Source of the DNA: Helichrysum umbraculigerum
Taxonomy: Eukaryota > Streptophyta > Magnoliopsida > Asterales > Asteraceae
Length of the DNA: 64,000 nucleotides
Assembly: GCA_949592205.1 (NCBI GenBank)
Contig: CATIUR010000004.1
Location: 5,893,001 to 5,957,000, forward strand
Reading direction: 5' to 3'
The position numbers and the translations under genes were made by a program. Of the stretch, positions 35,253 through 47,333 are shown in pieces. Positions within the stretch are counted from its first letter, which is position 1. The number at the start of each line of letters is the position of its first letter. The notes beneath the pieces were generated by a model, which ran no database searches, was not told where the DNA came from, and worked only from the letters and a program-made list of their open reading frames with translations.

Positions 35253-38200
35253 TGTCACACCCCCAAATCGGTAATCGTGTTTATTAATAGTTTAGCGGAA
35301 GCTTTTAGTTAATTAGCGGAAGCATTTTAATAATAGTTAAGCATTGAGGGCGGACAGATTCGATAGTGCATTCACTGTATCAGAGTATATGATCATACAG
35401 AACATACATATATATTTAAGATGCCATAAGTTTAAAGTTATTACAAAAGATACGACTTATAAAGTCGTACATAAGTAGGGTTGTCAAAGACAACTTAAGT
35501 ATTTGAAAATACATATTTATAAAAGAGGGATTTCATAAGTATAACCAATGAAATTGATAATACAAAGGAAATCCAAGTGTCCTAAAAGTGGCATCATAAA
35601 TAGTCAGGTTGCCTACGTCCTTTATGCATGCAGGAGTACCTGAGTCCTAATTCCCTGAAAAACATAGTAAACTGTCAACATTGAATGTTGAGTGAATTCA
35701 CAGGTTTAGTGTGAATGTAATAAATCAGTTTTGTATAAATCATTCATGTACACAAACATAATATTTATATGTAAGTAGGAAACACAAGTGTTCTAACTAA
35801 AGAAAACATTTCCTAAACATGTAAGACTGTCATTCTTACAATAATAATAGCAGTGTAGGAAACACAAGTATTCTAATTAAAGAAAACATTTCCTAATAAG
35901 TAGTCGCAGGATATACAGGTTTATCAAATAAGTAAACATATCCATTTCAATAGTTAAGGAAAAATCAGGTTTAGCAGTCAAGCAAACATTTTCCAACAGA
36001 TAGTTAACAGGAACTCAAGTTTAACAGTAAAGTAAACATTCCAATAATAAACATTGCAGGAAACACAGGTTTAACATTTAAGTAAACATTTCCTATAAAT
36101 AGTTGTTTCGTGGGAACCCAAGTTTAACCATTTAAGGTAAACGTTTCCTAAAAATAGTTTCTCAAGGAACACCTGTCCTATTAGTCATCACAGGGAATAC
36201 CCTTCCCAAATCAAGTTGTTGTTTAGTTGTTTAGTTGAGTGTAGTTGTATGTGGGAAATTTAGACTATAATCCCTCCAAGGTGAGCTAAACCTTTAGAGT
36301 TAAAGTAACGACACTAGTACTATAACCAAACCGCGACTAGTTTTTTTGTTGTTGCCTCAGTAACACCTTAAGTATACACTCCTCGTTACGACTATCGTCG
36401 ATGTGGTTGGAATGACCAACGAGTAATATCCTGGGAGGGTTGTCAAATCGATAGTACTATCTGTATACTCAGTGGCTAGAGTCACCTAGCTAATGGTTAT
36501 AGGTTGTAAGCACTGGGACTTATGTGCACTACAACTACCTCGCGTAAACCTAGGATCGTACCAAGATCTGCTGTCTTATTCCCAAAATGTTGTGAAAACG
36601 TTTCATATAATTAATTCAAGTTAATTCAATATGAAAACATTTTATAGAAACAGTTCAAGTTTGATAGCGTGAAAGAAATCATGTTATTCAATTTCACATA
36701 ATAGCATGCAGCGCAATACATAAGGCATATAGCATGTTATATTACATTGTTCTATGTTTTCCACCCCTGGTTTTAAAAGCATTTAAAACAAACAAAAGAT
36801 AGGGGCTGTGAACTCACGGTTTGCAAGTCTTCAGCAAAATAGCTAGCAAACAATCCAAAAGCGTCGCTCAAATACCTAGACGCAAATAATAATACTTGTA
36901 TAAGTATATGGATTATTTGTTAAGTTGAAATGTTTGTAACATTTGAAAGTTGTTGGTGACGTTTGCGTTCATATAATCGTTGAGTTCAAGTATGTATATT
37001 TATATACATATTAGTTGAATATATATATTCTAATATATATATTAGTTGTCGTTGTTGTCGATTATGTTTTCAAAACAAGATTATAATAGTTATCAAAATA
37101 ACTTTGTTATATTGTTTACATATGTCGTTTGTTAATTGTCGCGAATAAAACTTAGTCATCGTTTATATATATATTGTCCGTTAGTTTGTATATATATATT
37201 TTGTAATTGTCTCGAAGTTTTGTCGTGTCCAAAATGTCCGAAATATAATGTCACAATAATATGTCCGTCTAATTACTAAATCCCTTGTCGTATCATTTTG
37301 TACCATTTGTCGTATAATTAATAAACATAAGTCGTGTAACATTTATTTGTTTGTACATTATATAAAAATGCAAAAGTTGGTGACTGGACAAAGGGGGAAT
37401 CCGCCGGATTCTGTTGAATCCGCCGGATTCAGCAAAGTTCAAGAGGATCCACCGGATCAAGTAAGGATCCGCCGGATCGGGTGTAATATGAGTGGGTCCA
37501 CCGGATCTAATAAGGATCCACCGGATCATTTGGTTTTCGGCTTGAGGATCCGCCGGATCTAAAGGGGATCCGCCGGATCTGGTTATAATTTGGTGGATCC
37601 GCCGGATCAGGACATGATCCGCTGGATCTTAGTCATTTGTACCCGTTCCCACTGCTAGTTCATCGTTCTTGTTTGGTTAGGATCCGCCGGATCACCCCTT
37701 GATCCGCCGGATCGTTATGGTTTTCCCTTGGTCAGAATGTTGAAAATAAGCTTAATACACACATTTTATATATGTGATCCGCCGGATCATGGCCGGATCA
37801 TGGCCGGATCATGGGCATGATCCGCCGGATCATGGCCGGATCATGGCCGGATCATGGGCATGATCCGCCGGATCATGGCCGGATCATGGCCATGACAGGT
37901 CTGTTCGTCCTCTGTTCTTATTTTTACATATTGGTTTTGATTTATACTCGTTTTTAATATGATCAAACACCATTATATGTTATATAAACTCATAATAACA
38001 TGTTTTTAACAATTTTAACAACAAATCATCAACAATTATCATACTTTAAGAAAATTATAAAAATGAAATAAAAATGGGTAAGTGTTCCTCACAATGACTT
38101 GGATGAAGATGATGATGATTCTAATGTTGATGATGACAATGATGAACAATGATGATAATAAAGATCAAGAAACCATTTTTGTTAGTTTGATTTTTTGAAG

Positions 38201-39187
38201 ATTTGAAAGTGGTGAAGGTGATGAAGATGAAATGGTGTTGCTGCTGTTTGTTGCTTCCTTCTGTTTCCTCCAGTACGCACACACAAATGAAGAAGAAGAA
38301 GATGGTTGGTGGAATGAATTATTGGAGATGGTTGAAAATGTATAGCAGAAGATTTTGGCGAGTTTTTCAAACGGGAGTATGGTGGGAGTGATAATATGTT
38401 CCCAGATATTTTGATATGTGTAATATTGGTAGTTTTTAGCCCGTTAATTTCGTGTACGGGTATAATTTGTGGTACTTTATTTATAATAAAATTTTGTGTT
38501 ATGTTTCTCTATATCTCAGATTTAGAAATTTGAAATCGAAATGTGAAATACTTTGTTACAAGTATAATTAAAATTAATTACAGTAAACGTACTGTATAGT
38601 CAAAAACGCGTGCCAGATTTCAGTTAAATTTGGAAATCATATTCTGAGGTAATGTTCTATACATTACAACAGTAACTTACGAAATAATACTTTTATTATT
38701 TGGAACCTCTAGGCGCGTTTTAAAATTGTTTCTGTTCGTATTACGCGTACTAAAAATTGTCTAAATATTTCGTTTTCTTTTCGTTGTAATACTTTTATCT
38801 AATAATTTCAAACTAAAAATCATTCAAAAGTATTTTCGAAGTTCATTTTGAAACTTTATTATTCGCGATTAATACGTTTATTATAAAACGTATAATTTGT
38901 TATATTATATCAATAATATAATTATCTAATAGTTGTAATTAATAATTTTCGAATTATTAATTATTTTGTATCACCAACATAATTGTATTCAATTCGTAGA
39001 GTTCGATATATTTATTTTGTACGTAATTATATATACACATATAACTACAATCAAATATATCACATAACACATAGTAAGTTTCACAAAACTTAACACATAA
39101 TTTGTTTTGAAATCGCTAGTCAGGGAATTACTCTAGGTAATGCATGAAATTAGGTTAAGTAAATACCCTAATTGGAGGATTGTCACA
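35253..39187 (-). repeat. Left (3') LTR of element D
   Basis: 3935 bp, beginning TGTCACACCCCC and ending GGATTGTCACA on the plus strand. CGGAAGC occurs twice (35296-35302, 35317-35323). A hairpin TCAACAT/ATGTTGA is at 35675-35691. A segment around 36230-36560 resembles, inverted, 46150-46480 in LTR E. A large palindrome cluster occupies about 37397-37890. The 62-codon frames around 38182-38391 are not supported as genes. Confidence 0.9.
37397..37890. repeat. Large palindrome cluster in LTR D
   Basis: At least 15 copies of GATCCGCCGGATC-like palindromes, first GAATCCGCCGGATTC, then GGATCCGCCGGATC and finally a local tandem array with unit CATGGCCGGATCATGG (about 37780-37885). Spacing is irregular except in that array. 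The words are rich in CG, CCGG and GATC sites. Confidence 0.9.
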
Positions 39188-39223
39188 TTCTCCCCATGTT
39201 AGCGAAATCTCGTCCCGAGATTT
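39188..39223 (-). promoter_or_regulatory. PPT and adjacent hairpin of element D
   Basis: In element orientation AACATGGGGAGAA abuts the LTR start TGTGACA. The inverted repeat AAATCTCG (39205-39212)/CGAGATTT (39216-39223) has a different stem sequence from the hairpins of A, B and C but the same position. Confidence 0.72.
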
Positions 39224-42200
39224 AATTTGTATTATTCGTGTCGGTCTCTTGTTCAAATAGATGAGGGTACTTCTTTCTTATCTCATCCTCACGTTCCCAA
39301 GTAAACTCTGGGCCATGCTTCGAGTTCCATCGAACTTTGACAAGTTTGATTCGTTTGTTTCGCAGTTTTTGTGTTTTTGTGTCGGTTACTTCGATTGGTT
39401 CCTCCACAAAGTTAAGCTTTGAGTTTATGAAAACTTCGTCAGGAGGTAGGATAAGCGTCTCGTCGGACAGACGCTTCTTCAAATTGCACACATGAAAAGT
39501 GTCGTGAATACTACTAAGCTCTTGGGGTAGTTTGAGTTTATAAGCAACAGGACCAATCCTCGCAAGGATCTCAAAAGGTCCAACGTATCGCGGGTTCAAC
39601 TTTCCTCGCTTGCCAAATCGTGCTATCCCTTTCCAAGGCGATACTTTGAGTAGAACTTTATCTCCTACTTGAAACTCAAGAGGTTTACGGCGGTTATCGG
39701 CGTAACTCTTTTGTCTATCTCTTGCCGCTTTCAATCGGTTAAGCACTTGAGTTATCTTGTCTGTGGTTTCTTGGACAAGTTCGGGTCCGGATAGTTGTCT
39801 GTCATCCAACTCTGCCCAACAGAGTGGAGATCGGCACTTGCGTCCATACAACGCTTCAAACGGTGCCATCTGTATACTGGTGTGATAACTATTGTTGTAG
39901 GAGAACTCAGCTAATGGGAGATGAGTATCCCAATTACCTCCAAAGTCAATCACACATGCTCGCAACAAATCTTCGAGTGTTTGAATCGTTCGTTCACTCT
40001 GGCCATCTGTTTGCGGATGATAGGCCGTACTCATATCGAGTCGAGTACCTAAAGCCTGTTGCAGCGTTTGCCAGAAACGAGATGTGAATCTGCTATCTCT
40101 ATCAGATATAATGGACAATGGCACACCGTGCCGAGAAACGACTTCTTTGATATAGATCTTTGCCAGTTTCTCAAGTTTGTCAGTCTCTTTGAAAGCAATG
40201 AAGTGGGCTGATTTCGTCAGTCTATCGACAATCACCCATATTGAATCAACTCCAGTTGATGTCTTTGGTAGCTTTGTGATGAAATCCATCGTTATGTGCT
40301 CCCATTTCCATTGTGGCATCACTGGTTATTGCAAAAGTCCTGAAGGTTTTTGAAACTCAACCTTGACCTTTGAACAAGTTAGACATTTGCTGACATAAGT
40401 AGCGATGTCTCTCTTCATATTAGGACACCAATAGAAACCTTTCACGTCTTGGTACATCTTATCTGCACCAGGATGAATCGAGTAGTTGGACTTGTGAGCT
40501 TCGTCCAAAATCAGCTTACGTAGTTCATCGTCATTCGGTACCCAAATCCTATTCATGAAGTATAAAACTCCATTCTCTTTTGTTTCAAGCTGTTTCTCCA
40601 TTCCTTTCAGGGATTCGTCTTTCATGCGTTCGGCGGTGAAAGCTAATTGTTGCGCGTCGCGAATTTGAGTAATGAGATTCGAGTGAATTGTTAACACTAA
40701 GGCTCGAACTCTGTGAGGCTTAACGTTCTCTTTACGACTCAGGGCGTCTGCTACTACATTAGCCTTGCCCGGATGGTACTTAATCTCACAGTCGTAATCA
40801 TTCAGCAATTCGACCCAACGTCTCTGTCTCATGTTGAGTTCTTTCTGGTCGAATATGTGTTGTAAACTCTTGTGGTCAGTGAAAATTGTACACTTTGTGC
40901 CATATAAGTAGTGTCTCCAAATTTTCAATGCAAAAACGACTGCTCCTAACTCTAAGTCATGAGTTGTATAGTTCTTCTCGTGAATCTTCAATTGACGAGA
41001 TGCATAAGCAATAACTTTGTCGTTTTGCATGAGAACACAACCTAATCCTTGATGTGAGGCGTCACAATAAACAATGAAGTTCTCGTTTCCCTCAGGTAAG
41101 GATAGAATCGGTGCGGTGCTCAACTTTTGTTTTAACAGTTGAAAGGCGTTCTCTTGTTTCTCTCCCCATTCGAATTTCTTATCCTTCTGCGTTAAGGTGG
41201 TGAGTGACTGGGCTATCTTTGAAAAGTTCTCGATAAATCGTCGGTAATAGCCAGCCAAACCAAGAAATTGTCGAATTTCTGTGGAAGTTTCCGGTGTTTT
41301 CCAGTTCTTAATCGCCTCTATTTTGGATGGGTCCACATGAATTCCCTTGTCGTTGATCACGTGACCTAGGAAATGAACCTCTCTAATCCAAAATTCGCAT
41401 TTGGAGAACTTAGCATACAGCTTCTCGTTCTCAAGTAGTTGGAGGATAAGTTTCAAATGCTGTTCGTGATCCTCTTTCGTCTTTGAGTAAATTAAAATAT
41501 CGTCAATGAACACAATGACAAACTTATCTAAGTAAGGTTTGCACACTAAGTTCATGAGATTCATGAATACTGCCGGCGCGTTAGTCAATCCAAACGGCAT
41601 AACTAGGAACTCATAATGACCATAACGAGTCCTAAACGCTGTCTTCGGCACATCCTCTTCTCGAACCGTTGATGGTAACCAGAACGAAGGTCGATTTTCG
41701 AGTAGTAACTTGATCCTTGTAGCTGATCAAACAGATCGTCAATGCGAGGTAACGGATATCGGTTCTTGATAGTTACTTTATTCAATTCTCTGTAGTCAAT
41801 GCACATGCGCATAGATCTATCCTTCTTCTTGACAAACAGAACCGGAGCTCCCCAAGGTGAAAAGCTCGATCGGATGGATCCTAAGTCTAAAAGCTCTTGC
41901 AACTGTGTAAACAGTTCTTGCATTTCTGATGGAGCTAGACGATAAGGTGAGCGAGCGATTGGTGCGGCTCCAGGCACTAGATCAATGCGAAACTCGACTT
42001 GTCGCGGAGGTGGTAATCCTGGAAGATCATCAGGAAACACTCCCGGATAGTCTCGTACTACAGGTATATCGTCTAAGTGTCTCTCTACAGGTTTCTTTTC
42101 CACAACATGCACCAAAAATGCTGGATATCCCTTTCGGAGATATTTACAAGCTTTCAAACAACTTATTGTTTTGACGGCACTCGCCCTCTTGTCTCCTTGT

Positions 42201-43786
42201 ATCACCAAAGTTTCTCCAGTTGACAATGGTAAACGTACCATTTTATCAAAGCAAACAATCTCTGCACGGTTTTTCGACAACCAGTCCATACCGACTACGA
42301 TGTCAAAACTTCCCAACTCAACCGGTAGTAAGTCTATTTTGAAAAGATGACTCTCCAATGCTAGAGTACATCCTGGTACTATTTCTCCTGATTCAATCAA
42401 CCTACCATCAGCTAGTTCTAAGGTGTACTTGTTGTCTATCTTACGAGATCTAACGTCTAATAGTGGTCTAAAGTCCTTAGACACAAAACTCAAATCGGCG
42501 CCAGAATCAAATAATACGGAGGCATAATGATCGTTAACTAGAAACGTACCAGTGACAGTGTTAGGGTCCTGGCGTGCCTCTTGCGCTCCAACGACAAATG
42601 CACGACCCCTAGCTGGCTGGATGTTGACGTTTCCACGATTGTTGTTGTTGTTCGGGTTTGCAGGGCGGTTCGGATTATTTTGGTTACCGCGGTTCAGTTT
42701 AGGGCACTTGTTTCGGAAATGGCCTTGCTCGCCACATTCAAAACATCCATTAGCGGGTCGATCCCTAATTGCTTGAGTGGTAGGGTTCGCTCTACAGTAT
42801 TGGGCCAGATGCCCCCAGCGTTTGCAATTCCCACAGAAAGTACAGTCACCATCATGGTGACGTTCACACTTGCCACACTTGGGCTTACTCCCCATGTAAG
42901 TCTTTTGTTCAGCAGTAGTGGCAATGTAGGCTTTCGTGGTACTAGCCTGTTTCTTATTCTTTTGACCCTGACGGTCATTCAACTTGCGTTTTCCTTTCCC
43001 AGCATCAGCATTGCTGGATTCAGCCTTTCCAGTAGCAACTTTCTTAGTAAGATTCCCCATTCTTACTGCTTCATCAGTCAAACGTTGTGCTAGTTCCACA
43101 GCAATCTTAAAAGTAGCAGGATTTGATGATGTTACCAAACTTCGAATTTGTGGCACTAAACCCCAGATATACCTTTCAGTGCGCTTGTACTCAGGAGTGA
43201 CCATGTGAGGTACAAGGCGTGCCAGTTCTTGAAATCTGGTGGTATATCCTGTGATATCAGCACCAACCATAGCAATGTTCCAGAGCTCAGACTCAATCTT
43301 CTGCAGCTCACTGCGGGGACAAAACTCTTCCATGACCATAGTTTTCAAAGTTTCCCAAGACAGTGAATGAGCGGCTGGACGTCCCATTGCTTGCCTTTGG
43401 GCGTTCCACCAAGTCAAAGCCTTATCACTAAATGTGCACGTAGCATACATTACCATGTCTTCAAGAGCACACTTGCTAATCTCTAGCACATACTCCATTT
43501 TCTCTATCCAATGGATGATTCCAATGGCACCTTCAGTACCACGGAAATGACTCGGTTTACAAGCTAGGAATGTTTTATATGAACATCCCTTCTGAGTGCT
43601 CTCAGGGTTACTACCTGATGCATTTGGTTCGGTCTCTCTACTACCGCTACGGTTTCGGTCAGTATCATACTGAGCAAGGGCTTCAGAAATCCTTCGGTTA
43701 ACCATTTGTTCAGTAGTCTCCTCAACAGCAGGAGGTGGTGTGGGGTTTCAATGGCTGTTCTTGGTCATTCTACGTTTAGGCGGCAT
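39222..43786 (-). pseudogene. Element D gag-pol, disrupted
   Basis: It starts at ATG 43784-43786 (MPPKRRMTKNSH), followed at once by TGA at 43748-43750. The frame then runs through gag (GCSYKTF, ALTWWN), CCHC knuckles (CGNCKRWGHLAQYC, CFECGEQGHFRNKC), protease (VLFDSGADLSF) and RT to RSGYHQ. There about 4 bases are missing near 41665-41672 and the frame shifts. RT continues (FIDD) through RNase H and the integrase zinc region to a TAA at 40326-40328 after PSGLLQ, probably from CAA. Integrase DDE and the chromodomain-like tail (VKVRWN, FTWEREDE, KKYPHLF) complete it. DLGSIRSSFS differs at two residues from the common DLGFIRPSFS. Confidence 0.93.
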
Positions 43787-43864
43787 GATTCAGTCCTAAT
43801 CACACACAAGAAACACTCGTAAGATACTAATCAAGTCATCACTCATAAAGTACGTGATAAATAT

Positions 43865-45465
43865 TGTGACACTCCTCCAAATTAGGTATATAATTATACT
43901 TAATTACATGCATTTCTTACGCTAATTCCCTGCGATTGTTTTAAACTAAACTTATGATGTGATGTCAGTCTAGCGAGCCCTAAACAATGATAACAAAAGT
44001 ATTACATGATACGTAGTTATTTATAAATTACGTACAAACGTATCGAAACGAACCCGACAAAATAAATAACGAAAGTTGGTGACAAAATATATAATTAATA
44101 ATTCGATTATTAATTACGAGTATTTATATATCTATAACATATAGATAAAGTGGTTCTAATATACGTTTAACATAAAACGTATTATAACACGAACAGAAAC
44201 AATTCTAAAACGCGCATACGACGTCAAATCATAAAAATGCAAATTTTCTCGTTCATTTGGAAGAAGTTAGAACATTACTTCAAAATATGAAATCCTAAAT
44301 TTACTGAAAATTGGCGCTCAATTAACTGCGCGCAGTAAAATGTACAAAAATGTACAACTATCAAAAATAATGATAACCTCATTATTCTGAAAATATATTA
44401 CGAACCAGGAGAGCATCTACAAAATAAAAATATAAAATGTTAAATTTTATATTGCTATAATTATACCCGTACTCGAGATTGGTGGGACAAAAATCCCACC
44501 AACCTACAATAATGCAGAGACTGATGGTTTTTAAAACCATACTCCCTCCCATATTTCTGTGATCTTCGGCAGAACACACACACAACACATCCAAAATCCT
44601 CATTTTCTTTTTCTCTAAATTATTAACAAGATCAGGGAGTAGTAACAGCAGCAGCTAGTAGAAGTGGGGCAAAACCAGATCATTTCTTCATCATCATCAT
44701 TCACGGTCATCATCACCACCTTCAAATCTTTGTAAGGAAATTTTGATTTCTTCGATTTCTAAGCTTTAAATTCGTTATATAACATGTTTAAACATCACAA
44801 TCTATGTATATAAACAACAAATTTGAAGGATTGAAGCTTAAATGTTGAAAATGGTTTTTGAACCAAAAACTATAAATCAAGAATTTAACATGTAAAAGTT
44901 GTTATAAATGCGATGCAAAGTGATATATTGATGTCATGTAACATATATAAGCTTGTACCATTCGAAACTTAGCTTAAAAATATGTCGAATTCGTGATCAA
45001 AAACAAGAAAACGAGACAGAGCTGCTGTCTGGAACAACAAGCCGATCGGCTAATCTCAAACCGATCGGCTAACCCAAACCGATCGGCTAAGAGCCCAAAG
45101 CCGATCGGCTGTATGCGGGCTAAGGGTCTATTGGGCTTCAAGTTGGACCGTGACTTGGGCTTGGGCCAAAACTAATAAACGGACTAAATAATTTGGGCCG
45201 AGCGGATTGGACTGGGCCGAGGCCAACAGCCGAACGGCTGAAGGCCCAAGCCGAACGGCTGGCCAAGCCGAACGGCTGGCCCAAGCCGATCGGCTGGGCT
45301 GGGCTGTGAACTAGGCTTCGTGATTTGGGCCGGACGATTAATGGATTATACGTTTAAATTAATTGGATCGGGTTATATAAACAAACAAATGGGCCATTAG
45401 AGCAAAAATTAAATACGTACATTTATCGAGTGGGATTTAGAACTGATTTGGAACGTAATTACAAA

Positions 45466-45523
<58 letters not shown>

Positions 45524-47162
45524 CCTACGAATGTGGAATGAACCTATTGGTATATATACACATTTGGGACAAGACGTATATTATATGGGACAAATAAGAC
45601 TAGTGATTTTGAAACTTAAACGACAAACAATATACATAAATGATTCATATATATTGAGATATATGTGAACGAAATAACGAACAATATATATATATATGCA
45701 ACTATATAAGTATATATGTATATATGCTTACACATTCGAATGACTCGACAAATGAACACAACTTGGAAAATATTATTTATTTTCAACAACAATCATCAAC
45801 GACCTATACAAACTTAAGAAATAGATAAATTCTTCAAACAAACAAATTATTAACATAAGTGAATAAAGTACTTATGGTTAATACATTATTGTGTATAGGT
45901 TGACTACGTTTGGGCTACGCTATCTTATCTCGCTAGCATTCACATCCGAGCACCTACTGTGAGTTCACAAACCCCTTTTCACTGTTTTAATGCTTTTAAA
46001 ACTCGGGGTGGAAAACATAGAAATCGTATGTATAACTGCATGCGACAACTGCTTTAAATACTGTATGTATTTACTTGATTGTTTATGAAAGGGTATTTCA
46101 TATGTGACTGTTTGTGAAAGGGTATTTCACACAACTACTTGAACTATGATTTATGAAATGTTTTCATACTATTTTGGGAATTTAGACAACGAATCTTGGT
46201 ACAGATCTAGGCTGAACGATGTAGTGCATAAAAGACCTTATGGCTACAGACTATAACCATTAGCTAGGTGACTCTAGCCACTGAGTATACGGATAGTACT
46301 ATCGCCGTGACGACCCTCCTACGGATTTGGGAGCGTATACTTAATTGTCCAGCATGGCAAACAACAACAGATTAGGGTTGTGGTTTGGTTATAGGGTTAG
46401 ATCGGGTTACCTTACTTGACAGGTTTAGCTCACCTTTCAAGGGATCACCGTCTAAATATTCCCACAAAACTATTGTTTAGGAAGTGATTTCCTACGTACA
46501 CTGATTTGGAAATGTTAATCTTTATCTAGGTTAACATGTGTTTCCTACTAATGACTGAATTAGGAAATGTTATCTCTTGATTGAAATAACACGTGTTTCC
46601 TATTACAACTACAACTGATTTGGGAAATGTTATTTGTTAATAACTTGTGTTTCCTACTTGATGAACAACACTTATTGGAAATGTTATTCTTAAATGTTTA
46701 ACTTGTGTTTCCTACATAACGAATAAACTTGTGAATTCACTCAACAATTTTGTTGACGTTTTACTCTATGTTTTTCAGGGAATTAGCAGCGTAAGTAAGA
46801 TCTGCATGCATTATCAGGACGGACTACCCTGGACTTGTTAGGATGCCACTACTTTTGGGACACTTGGATTTCCTCTGTATAACTGCAATTATTGCAGTCA
46901 TACCTATGAAATCTACTTTTGATATTATGTATTTTATGAAATACTGATTTCAACTACTAATATTACTGTTATCACTTCTCAAGTGGTAATCATTTGTAAA
47001 ACTTTAACTAATGGCATCTTAATCTATTTCGTTCTGCGATAATCATATGCTCTGAGTATGTATGTAACTGTTGGTTGTTTTACTGCTCGCACCCCCGCCA
47101 CGTCACTAAGCTTCCGCAAATCACTCTACGTAATTGTAATTACCGTTTGGCGGGGTGTGACA
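43865..47162 (+). repeat. 5' LTR of element E
   Basis: 3298 bp from TGTGACACTCCTCC to CGGGGTGTGACA. It contains palindromes at 45041-45302, (TA)n at 45471-45519, a hairpin TCAACA/TGTTGA at 46741-46756, TTTTTCAGGG at 46771-46780 and GCTTCCG at 47110-47116. Segments match the D LTR in inverted orientation on this window. Frames of 60-73 codons here are spurious. Confidence 0.92.
45041..45302. repeat. Palindrome cluster in LTR E
   Basis: About nine copies of AGCCGATCGGCT or AGCCGAACGGCT, mixed with GGGCC words. These are perfect or near-perfect palindromes of a different sequence from those of B, D and F, in a comparable mid-LTR position. Confidence 0.88.
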
Positions 47163-47166
47163 GACT

Positions 47167-47179
47167 TGGTATCAGAGCC
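47167..47179 (+). other. Primer binding site of element E
   Basis: TGGTATCAGAGCC, four bases after the 5' LTR, matching the 3' end of plant initiator tRNA-Met as in the other elements of this window. Confidence 0.93.
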
Positions 47180-47333
47180 ATTGGTTATAGCGAACTAGAA
47201 GTCTTTAGGTGACTGAAAACCTTAGAGACCTAGACTATAGCCTTGGCTAGAACATTTGTGCATTCATGCATACATACTTTGCATACAACTAACATACGAC
47301 TGACACGCCACACTCCATTTCTTTTGTCACAGT

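Larger units (their letters stand above)
35253..43864 (-). mobile_element. Element D: decayed Tekay-like Ty3/gypsy element, split by E
   Basis: The left (3') LTR, PPT and the whole gag-pol region are present on the minus strand. The 5' leader and 5' LTR are missing because element E begins 78 bp upstream of the gag start; they should lie beyond the right edge. The left target flank is CATAC. Gag-pol is broken by two stops and one frameshift. D and E are related: LTR termini (TGTGACA...TCCTCCAA...TTAGG) and gag sequences are similar. Confidence 0.9.

Noticed and set aside
42552..43208. Plus-strand frames up to 170 codons
   Set aside because: They are antisense to the gag zinc-knuckle region of element D and have no features of their own.
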